NCBI GenBank assembly: GCA_007134165.1
Contig: SLLJ01000187.1
Coordinates: 1-7,160, forward strand
Direction: 5' to 3'
DNA: 7,160 bases
From: Nitriliruptoraceae bacterium
GTDB taxonomy: Bacteria > Actinomycetota > Nitriliruptoria > Nitriliruptorales > Nitriliruptoraceae
The number at the start of each line of letters is the position of its first letter. Position 1 is the first letter of the stretch. The notes under the pieces are model-generated. The model searched no databases and had not been told where the DNA came from. It worked only from the letters and a program-made list of their open reading frames with translations. The translations under genes were made by a program, and so were the position numbers. This document shows positions 1 to 7,042 of this stretch, piece after piece.

Positions 1-320
1 CCCCCAGCAGCTCACGACCCTCTCAACGTCCGGTCCCGACCATCGTGGACGTGCTCACCGGCGGCCTCCAGCATCTCGTCGAGGAACGGGTGGCCGTTCC
101 GAGCGTCAAGCAGAATCTGCGGGCGGCCACCCGGATGGCGCAGCGCGAGTTGACCACGGTCGGGGCCGGATCGAAGCTGAGTCGAGCCCAGACGAGCGAG
201 ACGCCGACCCGCAACTGCAGGGTCGTCACCTCGGCGTAGGCGCAGCCGTCGATGCGAATGAGCCGGTCGCTGGTGAGTGACCACAACCACAGCAGCCCTA
301 CAACGAGGAGAGGACCGAAC
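1..320. other. Left edge, no recognised gene
   Basis: No protein family could be identified here. The plus strand is open in the oxidoreductase frame up to a TAG at 237-239, so the upstream frame is not part of that gene. On the minus strand, one frame from about 282 down to 90 has high third-position G+C and reads LIRIDGCAYAEVTTLQLRVG and onward. A second minus frame reads HPFLDEMLEAAGEHVHDG around 50-100. Together they could be the 5' part of a divergent gene with a frameshift, but I recognise no domain and the shadow of high-GC coding could look the same. The last 20 or so bases carry the oxidoreductase ribosome binding site. Confidence 0.3.
305..314 (+). promoter_or_regulatory. Shine-Dalgarno site of the oxidoreductase
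   Basis: GAGGAGAGGA lies 6 bases upstream of the ATG at 321. It matches the anti-Shine-Dalgarno consensus well and decides the start: the other in-frame ATG at 252 has no comparable site and would add 23 residues before the first Rossmann strand. Confidence 0.75.
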
Positions 321-1508
321 ATGACGGAGCAGGTGAGAATCGCACTACTCGGGTCGAAGTTCATGGGGCGCGCCCATTCGAACGCCTGGCTGAAGGTCGG
401 GAAGTTCTTCCCGGTCGACCCGGAACCGGTGTTGCACACGGTCGTCGCCCGGGACGCCGACGAGCTGGCTGGTTTCGCGCAGCGGTGGGGATGGCGCAAC
501 ACCAGCACCGACTGGCTCCAGACCGTACGGGACAACGCCATCGACCTGGTCGACATCGGCACGCCGAACCATGTCCACGCCGGGCAGGCGATCGCTGCAC
601 TGGAGGCGGGGAAGCACGTTGCCTGTGAGAAGCCGCTGGCGGGCACGTTGCAGGATGCGCAGTCAATGGTCGACGCCGCGGCGGCATCGCAGGCCCGGAC
701 GTTCGTGTGGTTCAACTACCGACGCGTCCCGGCGGTCGCTCTGGCCCACCGTCTGGTGCGGGACGGGGCCCTCGGGCGCATCTACCACGCGCGGGCTGCC
801 TACCTCCAGAGTTGGGGCGGTCCCGATGTCCCGCTGCTGTGGCGCTTCCAGGGCGATATCGCCGGGTCGGGGGCGCATGGCGATCTCAACGCCCACCTTA
901 TCGATGCCGTCCGGTTCGTGACCGGCGAGGAGATCGTGTCGGTCGAAGGCGCGATCGAGCACACCTTCATCGAGGAACGCCAGCTGGTCGGGGACGACGC
1001 CGGTGGGGAGATCTCCGGGGCTGGAGCGGGTCGGAGCAGCACGACCGGGAGGAGCACCGTGGACGACGCGGTGCTGTTCCTGGCGCGTCTCAGCGGCGGA
1101 GGGGTGGCCAGCTTCGAGGCGACCCGGCTGGCTACGGGCTACCACAACGCCAACCGGTTCGAGATCCATGGCGACCGCGGCGCGTTGCGCTTCGACTTCG
1201 AGCGCATGAACGAGTTGGGTTTCTATGACCTGAGCGCGGATCCGGCTGTTCAGGGTTGGGCGACGATCGATGTGACCCGTGGGGGGGACGGCCACCCCTA
1301 TGCGGACGCCTGGTGGCCCAACGGTCACGTTCTGGGCTATGAGCACTCGTTCATCAACCAGGCCGCGGACATCCTCGCCGTGCTCGGCGGTGGTGAGCCG
1401 CTGGTGCCACTCCCAGACTTCGGCGACGCGCTGAGGACCCAATGTGTGCTGCAGGCCGCCATCGAGTCGGCGCGCAACCGGGGGCCGGTATCGCTCGCGG
1501 AACTCTAG
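321..1508 (+). CDS. Gfo/Idh/MocA-family NAD(P)-dependent oxidoreductase
   Basis: This is a complete 395-residue protein, close to the usual 340-400 of the family. The N-terminus is a Rossmann dinucleotide-binding fold: the first strand and turn read VRIALLGSKFMGRAHSNAW (residues 5-23). Lys13 stands where the second glycine of GxGxxG is usual. The family-defining EKP motif is at 103-105 (CEKPLAGT), with FNYRRVPA at 131-138. The C-terminal substrate domain has HGDLNAHLIDAV (186-197), which carries the conserved Asp/His residues. Family members oxidise or reduce a sugar, inositol or sugar acid using NAD(P)(H) in the cytoplasm. The substrate here cannot be told from sequence. The start at 321 is set by the ribosome binding site and by the position of the first strand. 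The frame runs cleanly to TAG at 1506-1508 without lesions. It converges on the broken debranching-enzyme gene, about 510 bases away, so it is not in that operon. Confidence 0.95.
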   Translation: MTEQVRIALLGSKFMGRAHSNAWLKVGKFFPVDPEPVLHTVVARDADELAGFAQRWGWRNTSTDWLQTVRDNAIDLVDIGTPNHVHAGQAIAALEAGKHVACEKPLAGTLQDAQSMVDAAAASQARTFVWFNYRRVPAVALAHRLVRDGALGRIYHARAAYLQSWGGPDVPLLWRFQGDIAGSGAHGDLNAHLIDAVRFVTGEEIVSVEGAIEHTFIEERQLVGDDAGGEISGAGAGRSSTTGRSTVDDAVLFLARLSGGGVASFEATRLATGYHNANRFEIHGDRGALRFDFERMNELGFYDLSADPAVQGWATIDVTRGGDGHPYADAWWPNGHVLGYEHSFINQAADILAVLGGGEPLVPLPDFGDALRTQCVLQAAIESARNRGPVSLAEL

Positions 1509-1547
1509 GTGGCTGGTGCGTCATTGGGGTCGGGCTGTCGGACGGTA

Positions 1548-1578
1548 GGGCTGGTGGGGGTGGTGGGAGGGTGTCGGG
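1548..1578 (+). other. Possible G-quadruplex-forming G-rich tract
   Basis: Five runs of at least three G occur within 31 bases of the plus strand: 1548-1550, 1556-1560, 1565-1567, 1569-1571 and 1576-1578, separated by loops of 5, 4, 1 and 4 bases. This fits the usual G3+N1-7 pattern. Two more G runs lie at 1526-1529 and 1532-1534. The tract starts 40 bases past the oxidoreductase stop. Folding is inferred from the pattern only, and such runs arise easily in high-GC DNA. Confidence 0.35.
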
Positions 1579-1641
1579 TTGGCCTCGCGACGGTCGCGGC
1601 GGATGGTCGGGGCTGTCCGGGGGAGCCGTCGGGCGCTGTGG

Positions 1642-1752
1642 TCGGTCGGTCTTGGCGGTGGTGCACTGCGCCTGCAGCGGACACGACCAACATTTGCCGG
1701 CGAACCGGGCCACACCATCGGCGTCACGGTTGCGCGCGATACCACCACCCAT
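1642..1752 (-). mobile_element. IS1182-like transposase fragment (remnant)
   Basis: A minus-strand stretch of about 37 codons reads NRDADGVARFAGKCWSCPLQ followed by AQCTTAKTDR. The arrangement Cys-x2-Cys-Pro-x4-Cys-Thr-Thr matches the cysteine-rich segment between the DDE catalytic residues in IS1182-type and related transposases (typically CxxCPLxxxCTT, then GRT). Upstream in the same frame there is a TGA about 24 bases before the segment. Downstream the expected GRTI-x-HPHE region is not recognisable. No catalytic Asp/Glu residues, terminal inverted repeats or target duplications were found. It is therefore a degraded scrap, not a working element. The family assignment rests on memory of the motif. 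Confidence 0.55.
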
Positions 1753-1869
1753 CAGCGCCCAGATGATGACGATCTGTCACATCAGGATGCCGAAACCTAC
1801 GACCTGGCGCACGACAAGAGCACCAGCCACCCAGTGCGATTGGCTCTGGCTCGCCGTCCGAGCCGAGGT

Positions 1870-1932
1870 GCTGCTCGCGCGAGCCTGCGAGCAGCTCGCG
1901 GACACGTGGCCTTGACGCAGGTACTGGCCACG
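1870..1932. terminator. Two inverted repeats in the convergent gap
   Basis: Arms 1870-1878 and 1887-1895 (GCTGCTCGC / GCGAGCAGC) form a perfect 9-bp stem with an 8-base loop. Arms 1905-1911 and 1926-1932 (CGTGGCC / GGCCACG) form a 7-bp stem with a 14-base loop. They lie 86 bases or more past the debranching-enzyme stop on the minus strand and about 360 bases past the oxidoreductase stop on the plus strand, so they could end transcription from either side. Neither is followed by a T run, which is common in high-GC actinobacteria but leaves the role unproven. Confidence 0.3.
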
Positions 1933-2017
1933 GTGCAGCACCCGCGCCGTGAGGTCGGCGGCCCCGCCTTCACCCGGCGACAGGGACCGGCGGACGTCGA
2001 GGGCGACGCCAGCGATC

Positions 2018-4091
2018 TCAGTCCCGCGGCGGATGCACGACGACCTCGATGCCCTCGGGCGACTCCGACACCTACAGCATCCCGTCCTCGAGGTGGAGGC
2101 TCAGCTTGCCGCCAACCAGCGGCACGCCCTCGATGGTCAACCGGGGGAAGGGCGCTGGGTCCATCGGCCGCAGCTGGAGCACCCCAGCTGGCACGTCCGG
2201 TTCGATGCCGAAGACCGCACGCAACGCCATCAGGGCCGCACCCGCCGCCCAAGCCTGGGGACTGCAGGCGCTCTGGTAGGGCAGCGGCCGTGAACCGTCC
2301 TTGCGCTGTTCGCCGCCGTACAACTCCGGGAGGCGGAACCCGAGGTGATAGCCTGCCGCGATCAGGCCGTGGAGCAGGTGGCTGGCCGTGCTGCCGGCGC
2401 CCACGCGGGCGAGTCCGTCGATCGCGATGGCGGTGTCGTGCGGCCACACCGACCCGCCGTGGTAGGACAGTGGGTTGAAGCGTGGTGAGCTGCTGCTGAG
2501 CCTGCGCAAGCCCCAGCCAGAGTCCCTGTCGGGCGATGCGAGCGTGCGGCAATTCGCTCCTCCTGCCACGGCTCGAGGATCCCGGTCGACAACAGATGCG
2601 CCACGTTGGAGGTGACCGCGTCGACCTGGCGCCCCGCACCATCGAGCGCGAGTGCCGGGAAACCGCCCGCGTCGTCTTCGACCCAGAACTCGGACTGGAA
2701 CCGGTCACGCAGACGGCTGGCCCAGTCGCGCCACTCGGCGCCCCCGGGACGTGCGTGGGCGTCGACCATCGCTGCGCCGCCCATCGCGGCCCGGTAGGCG
2801 TAGCCCTGTACCTCGCACCGTGCGATCGGCGCAGCGACCAGCGTCCCGTCAGCGAAGCAGATGCCGTGCTCGGAGTCCTTCCACCCTTGGTTCGCCAGCC
2901 GGTGGTCACCGACCGCGGCGTAGCGCAGGAACCCGGCGCCGTCGGGATCACCGTCGTCGCGCATCCACGCCGACGCCCGCTCGGCGTGGGGCAGCAGGGC
3001 CTGCACCGACCGTTGATCGAGCCCCCAGCGCCAGGCGCGTTCCAGCGCGGTCACGAACACCGGCGTCGCGTCGATCGTGCCGAAGGAGCGCGGCGGGAGA
3101 TCGCTACGATCGACCTGGGGCCCGTGACGGACCTCGTGCCGGATCTTGCCGGGCGCCTCCTCGGTGCCCGCGTCGTGACGCACCCCCTGGTTGCGCGCCA
3201 ACAACCGCAGGGTCTCGCCCGCGACCTCGACCCCGAGCGGCAACGTCATCATGGCGCTCCACAGCGAGTCCCGCCCGAACAACGTCAGGAGCCAGGGGGT
3301 TCCCGCCGCGAAGTACCGGTCCTCTCCCTCCCGCACCAGCAGGGAGTCGAGGTCCGCGATGGACCCTTCGATCAACGGCTCGAAGCGGACATCGCTCCAG
3401 GTGATGCGAGGACGCGCCAACGAACCGACATCAGGACCCCCGGCACGCGTGCTGGCCGGGGGCGGGCAGAGTTCGTCGTCGGGCGAGACGGTCCCGACCC
3501 GAAGGGTGAGCTCCACCTGCCAGGACCCCTGCGCTGGCAGGGTCACCTTCCAACTCAGGACTCCGTCGACGGCATGGTCGGGCATCGGGACGACCGACAG
3601 CAGCGCGAGCTCAGCCGCCTGACTGCCGCTGAAGTGCAGACCGCCAGCTACCAGCCGACCGCCGGACGGCGAGGGGTGTCGACCGTGCTTGACGTCGAAG
3701 ATGTCGGCGAAGTCGGCTGCGGCCTCGAGACCGATGCGGGTATCGATCGGACCAACCCCGTGGTTGGTCACCCGGATCTGCTCCCGCCACGTTTCCGTGA
3801 CCGACCGCCGCCGTTCGATCAGCAGCGTCGGATCTGGCTCGCCCCCGATGTGGGTGCCCGGGCGCTGAAGCGGGCGCTGCCCGAGCCCAGCGGGTAGCCG
3901 CCGAGCGCGCGCGGCTCCTCGCCGTCGAGCGTCAGCACCAGCGAGCTCAGGATCCTCATGTCCTCCACGAAGACCCCGTCCCCGTACGGGCCGGGCCGGA
4001 TCTGTCCGCTGCCGTTGGACCGGCAGAAGATCCGCCCGCTGACGCAGAAGACCTCGCCGTCTGGTCCGAAGGACTGGGCGGTGGCGATCAT
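2018..4091 (-). pseudogene. Amylo-alpha-1,6-glucosidase (glycogen-debranching type), disrupted
   Basis: The pseudo-translation is about 690 codons, the usual length for actinobacterial enzymes with an N-terminal debranching-enzyme domain followed by an (alpha/alpha)6 glucosidase domain. These hydrolyse alpha-1,6 branch glucose in glycogen-like polymers. The N-terminal domain is visible in VSGRIFCRSNGSGQIRPGPY and DGVFVEDMRILSSLVLTLDG. The glucosidase domain shows GRDSLWSAMMTLPLG (3277-3233), FGTIDATPVFV, NQGWKDSEHGICF (near 2894-2855), ARCEVQGYAYRAA and NPLSYHGGSVWPHD (2477-2436). Three lesions break it: a frameshift near 3845-3870, another near 2542-2550, and an in-frame TAG at 2074-2072. 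After the TAG the same frame continues VSESPEGIEVVVHPPRD to TGA at 2020-2018, which looks like the original C-terminus. The start ATG (4091-4089) overlaps the glycosyltransferase stop. All core motifs survive, so decay is recent or some of the lesions are sequence errors. Confidence 0.9.
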
Positions 4092-4093
4092 CA
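4089..4093 (-). promoter_or_regulatory. TGATG stop/start overlap between glycosyltransferase and debranching enzyme
   Basis: On the minus strand the glycosyltransferase frame ends in TGA (4093-4091) and the debranching-enzyme frame starts with ATG (4091-4089), sharing one base. This is the classic arrangement for translational coupling and supports both the start chosen and a former two-gene operon. Confidence 0.75.
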
Positions 4094-4677
4094 GGCCCGG
4101 CCGGCGTAGCGCACGGCAGCGGGCGGCATCGCCGGACCGCCGATGACGACGGGTCGACCGCCAGCAGCCGTGCACCTCCGGTCGAGCGACCGCTGGCGCC
4201 GGAGTTCCGATGCGCGATCACTGGTGGGTCGTCGCACGTGCTGGTCGGCGACGGTGGCGAACACGGCCTGATTGCTGGTGACCATCCCGCGCTCAAAAAG
4301 TGCTCGACGACATGGGCCCGGCACGCGACCCGGTCGAGGCTGCCCGCGGTCTGAACCGCAGCAACGAAGGCATCGAGGTCGTTGGGGGGTACCAGCACTC
4401 CGGTACGGCCCGAGTCGATGACCTCCAGGCTCGCACCGGCGGCGTAGGCGATGACCGGCGTACCGACCGCCATGGATTCGACCATCACCAGCCCGAAGGG
4501 TTCGGGCCACGCGATGGGGAACAGCGTCGCCTCCGCGCCGGACATGATGTCGATGGCGTCCTGCTTGGTCCCGTTGCGCACCACCTCGACGTCCGCACCA
4601 TCGAGCAACGGCGCGACCTGTGCATCCCAGTAGGCCTGCCCGTCCGGCCGTGGTGATCCGACAGTGTTCTCATCACC
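4091..4677 (-). pseudogene. GT4-like glycosyltransferase, C-terminal part, frameshifted and truncated
   Basis: The C-terminal Rossmann domain of a GT-B glycosyltransferase is clear. It has QAYWDAQVAPLLDGADVEVV, then WPEPFGLVMVESMAVGTPVI, then GRTGVLVPPNDLDAFVAAV. The two glutamates of the E-x7-E motif, which bind the donor nucleotide sugar in GT4 enzymes, are at codons 4503-4501 and 4479-4477. A frameshift lies at the run of five A (4295-4299): before it the frame reads ACRAHVVEHF, after it GMVTSNQAVFATVADQHVRR, and adding one base joins them. Translation then runs to TGA at 4091. Upstream, a TGA at 4680-4678 closes the frame and I cannot find the N-terminal acceptor domain (about 200 residues) in any frame. 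Family members move a sugar from a nucleotide donor to a glycan, lipid or small acceptor. Coupling to a debranching enzyme suggests alpha-glucan metabolism, by inference. Confidence 0.85.
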
Positions 4678-5509
4678 TCACCTCCGCCGGAACTGCGGAG
4701 CGCCGCGGGGCCACGTGAGGATGTCGCGCATCCAGTCGACCGCGAGGTCAGCCGGGCGACAAGGCACGCATCCATGGACCGCAGCCGGATCATCGTCAGG
4801 CGCCTCGCCGGCACACAGGTGCCGCGCTCGACCCGGCGGCAGCAACGTCGTCCCCGGCGCGCTCGAAGGCCGGGTCCGCGCGCACCGGCCGGTCGTACCG
4901 TGCATCGTCACCAGACAACACCGCCGATTCGTGACCGCGCTGGTAGGGCTCGAACCGGTGATCCGCACCGCGGTCGCGCCCGGGACGTCGATGAACTGCT
5001 CAGGAATCCGGCCCCCGGGGTCTCCCTCCTCGCCCAGTCACGTCGCGCCCAACGGTCGCTGCTCTGTCTGGTCCTTGCCGGCCAGCCCGCCGCCACCGAG
5101 TGGCTCCAGGGTAGGAGTGCCCGTCGGAGATTCATCGTGGTGGGCCCATCGCTCGATGTCGATCCGGGGAGATGCCCGGGCTCTCGATCGATTCCATGTT
5201 CGCTGAGTACGTGCGCCACCGGCCGCGACCGATCGGGAGCGGGTCGGTGGCGTGCACAAGCTGCTGCCCGGCATCGGCGAACGCATGAACGGTGGGCCGA
5301 GTCACGTTGCAGACGGTCGCCGACGATGAGTGATCGCCTCGAGCGCGACATGAACGGCGATCACGTGCACGTGTGCGGCTGGGCGCCGTCGACCTTCGTG
5401 CGGCGCGCGACTCGAACACGTCGTGCCATGCCACCTCGCCGACGGACCAGCCCCTTGCGTGGGTAGAGCCGTCGTTGAGCGGGGGAGGTGTCGGACTCCT
5501 GGGCGCGGT
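4678..5509. other. Unassigned stretch with conflicting coding signals
   Basis: About 830 bases without a gene that I can name. The missing N-terminal half of the glycosyltransferase would be expected here on the minus strand, but I find no GT-B N-terminal motif. A minus frame reads PEQFIDVPGATAVRITG (about 5010-4960) and a shifted one FEPYQRGHESAVLSGDDARY just after it; neither is recognised. Between about 5169 and 5409 the plus strand has three short open pieces in three different frames with protein-like base use (MPGLSIDSMFAEYVRH; DRERVGGVHKLLPGIGERMN; MNGDHVHVCGWAPSTF). The region may hold remnants of more than one gene on both strands. Confidence 0.3.
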
Positions 5510-5957
5510 CTCCACCGCGAACCGGGCGATGCGAGCGCGGATGCGTCCGCCGGCGTCCTCGAGCAGGGAGTGTCCGGCGTCAGGGATCATCTCGACCTCG
5601 CCGCAGGACGGGATCGCCCGTTCGAGGCGCTCACCGATGGAGACCGGCCGTGCTGTGTCGACCACGAGCACAGGATGATCGTGGGCGCGTGCCACAGCGA
5701 CAGCTGCTCACGTGCCAACGTCCCCGCATCGTGGTGGAATCGGTCGATGGAAGACCGCTGCCCTCTCGGCGGTCCGTGAGTCGCTGGGCTTGCTGATCGG
5801 TGATCCCGCTGCGCCACCGTGCTGCGTCGGGTGCCTCAATGACGTCGTTTCGTACCTCGCCCACACGGGCACATTCGTCACCACCGGAGCGTCCCCGATC
5901 GCGGCCCCGTAGCTTCCCGCGCACCTGCCCGAGTGATGGTCTGCCGTTGCCACCCAT
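5510..5957 (-). pseudogene. Alpha/beta-hydrolase remnant
   Basis: The best part is the C-terminal segment at 5695-5510. It reads HPVLVVDTARPVSIGERLER, then AIPSCGEVEMIPDAGHSLLE, then DAGGRIRARIARF. This matches the end of alpha/beta-hydrolase-fold enzymes, where a strand (PVLVV) is followed by a helix and then by the catalytic histidine in a GH motif (here DAGHSLLED). Upstream pieces that could belong to the cap domain sit in two other frames: FHHDAGTLAREQLSLWHAP (about 5736-5683) and RNDVIEAPDAARWRSGITDQ further up. At least two frameshifts would be needed to join them. I do not see the oxyanion HG motif or the nucleophile elbow (GxSxG), so the N-terminal half is missing or unrecognisable. 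After ARF the frame stays open to 5132 but the sequence no longer resembles the family. Substrate unknown; the fold assignment is fairly good, the extent is not. Confidence 0.5.
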
Positions 5958-6323
5958 CGAGCTGGCGGTGCGCCGCGTGCGGACCCCGCTGCTGGTCGGG
6001 CATCCGACGACCCGGGCTCGACCTCATCCGGAACGGTTCCTCGTCCTGCTCAGCACCACCCCCGGCCGGTGCAGGTCGGCGCGGCCGCAACGAGCTGGAA
6101 GTGAAGGTGAACTCGGCGACGCCGCCGGACGGTGACACTGGCTGCCATCGGCCGTCCCCTGGTGCCCGATCCGCCGGACGCGTGAACGGCGCCAGCATCC
6201 GTGGTGCGGAGTCCTGGCAGATCCATGGGGGTCAAGTCGGGGCTGCAACTGCAGCACGGCCGGGGGAGTGCCTGGTCCTGGTCGATGGGTGCTGTGGTGG
6301 CGGGCACTGCCGCGGGCCGCAGC
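5958..6323. other. Gap between hydrolase and amine oxidase remnants, nothing recognised
   Basis: No family match in any frame. On the minus strand one frame is open from 6198 to 5878 and contains VSPSGGVAEFTFTSSSLRP, which could be the degraded beginning of the hydrolase gene, but no motif supports this. The stretch just below 6324 follows the amine oxidase stop and reads as low-complexity, proline- and arginine-rich sequence in all minus frames. Confidence 0.3.
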
Positions 6324-6817
6324 TCACCAGCGGTGGAGCAGCCGCTCGACAGCGACCCAGGCGGCAGGTGCGGCGACGTGGACCTCGCTCCAGTTGCTGC
6401 CATCGGTGTCGGCGTCCCCGGCGAACAGGACCCGCTCCCGCAGGGCGTCGGCGTCGAGCCCCTGGTAGGGCCCGACGGGTGCGCCGACCGCGAACAGGCC
6501 GAGCACATGGGCGGTGCGGTCCTCGCCGTGGGCACCGTCGTCGTACCGTCGCTGGCCGGCCGTGGCGAAGCTGTCCGGGAAGGTGGCAGAGGTCGGGTAG
6601 AAGCGTTCGGTGAACTCGACGAACACCTTGAGGCCACCTCAGACCTCGACGTCGTCGATGGCCGCCCACTTGTCGTCGGTGAGGTGGGAACGAAGGTGAT
6701 GTCCCGGTCGCGCAGGACGGTCATGGGCACGGTGACGATAGCCGCGTCGCGAGCAGGCTTGGCGGCATCGCATGCGATCGTCCCCGGGGGGCTGGCTGAG
6801 GGTGCGGGCCGGTGCGG
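6324..6817 (-). pseudogene. Flavin-containing amine oxidase, C-terminal remnant with multiple lesions
   Basis: Flavin monoamine oxidases oxidise amines to aldehydes or imines using FAD. The remnant begins with RDAAIVTVPMTVLRDRDITF (about 6750-6690), the strand and loop that precede the substrate domain. A one-base shift near 6684-6690 leads into LTDDKWAAIDDVEV. An in-frame TGA at 6641-6639 interrupts DVEV and GGLKVFVEFTERFYP. Then come GEDRTAHVLGLFAVGAPVGP and, after an apparent internal deletion near 6432-6437, RVLFAGDADTDGSNWSEVHV and TGA at 6326-6324. FAGDADTDG corresponds to the C-terminal FAD-contacting motif. Relatives carry, from memory, some 60-70 residues between the GLDADALRE and RVLFAGD segments that are absent here. 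The N-terminal GxGxxG FAD motif is not found in the 340 bases remaining to the window edge. The gene is non-functional as written. Confidence 0.8.
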
Positions 6818-7042
6818 CTAGCGATCCTCGACACCGACGATGGCGACGGTAGCGATGGCGCCGATGGCGAACTCGAGGCCCGTGGTGTCGTGCATGGTGA
6901 TGCCCCTGGGGGCGTCGTGACCGAAACTGCCCGGGCTGAGGGGGCAGGGTCGATGGCTGCTCGTCGCCGCAGGCCACCACTCACCTGTCGCGCACAAAAG
7001 GCTTCGGTCTTGCGCTCTCAGCCCGCGACCCCCGGGTGCTGG
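6818..7042. other. Unassigned stretch upstream of the amine oxidase remnant
   Basis: On the minus strand the frame upstream of the amine oxidase remnant is closed by TAG at 6820-6818, then reads ITMHDTTGLEFAIGAIATVA before it. This could be a decayed part of the same protein or unrelated; I do not recognise it. At 6990-7015 the plus strand can form a hairpin: a GCGC outer stem, a left bulge of four bases, and an inner AAGGC/GTCTT stem (one G-T pair) closing a C(TTCG)G tetraloop. There is no T run after it. Confidence 0.25.

Noticed and set aside
252..320. The earlier ATG at 252 as the oxidoreductase start
   Set aside because: It lacks a good ribosome binding site and adds 23 residues unlike the family before the first Rossmann strand. 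The ATG at 321 has GAGGAGAGGA at the right distance.
2536..3897. A 453-codon plus-strand open frame opposite the debranching enzyme
   Set aside because: It is antisense to well-conserved glucosidase motifs, rich in Arg, Pro and Gly, and shows no domain. It is a typical shadow frame of a high-GC gene.
2542..4299. Programmed ribosomal frameshifting as an explanation for the frame changes
   Set aside because: No slippery heptamer with a following stable structure is seen at 2542-2550 or 3845-3870, and a non-ribosomal explanation is needed anyway for the amber codon. The A5 run at 4295-4299 is the only plausible slip site and is treated separately.
2362..4608. A single 748-codon minus-strand frame that could be taken for a glycosyltransferase-debranching enzyme fusion
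   Set aside because: The middle part (about 4290-3860) is out of frame with both families: the real end of the glycosyltransferase and the real start of the debranching enzyme lie in two other frames and meet at TGATG. The long open frame is an accident of two shifts in high-GC DNA.
2072..6641. Stop-codon reassignment or suppression, with TAG at a Gln-like site (2074-2072) and TGA at a possible Trp site (6641-6639)
   Set aside because: TGA and TAG are also used as ordinary stops here (4093-4091, 2020-2018, 1506-1508), and true frameshifts occur in the same genes, so gene decay explains the data better.
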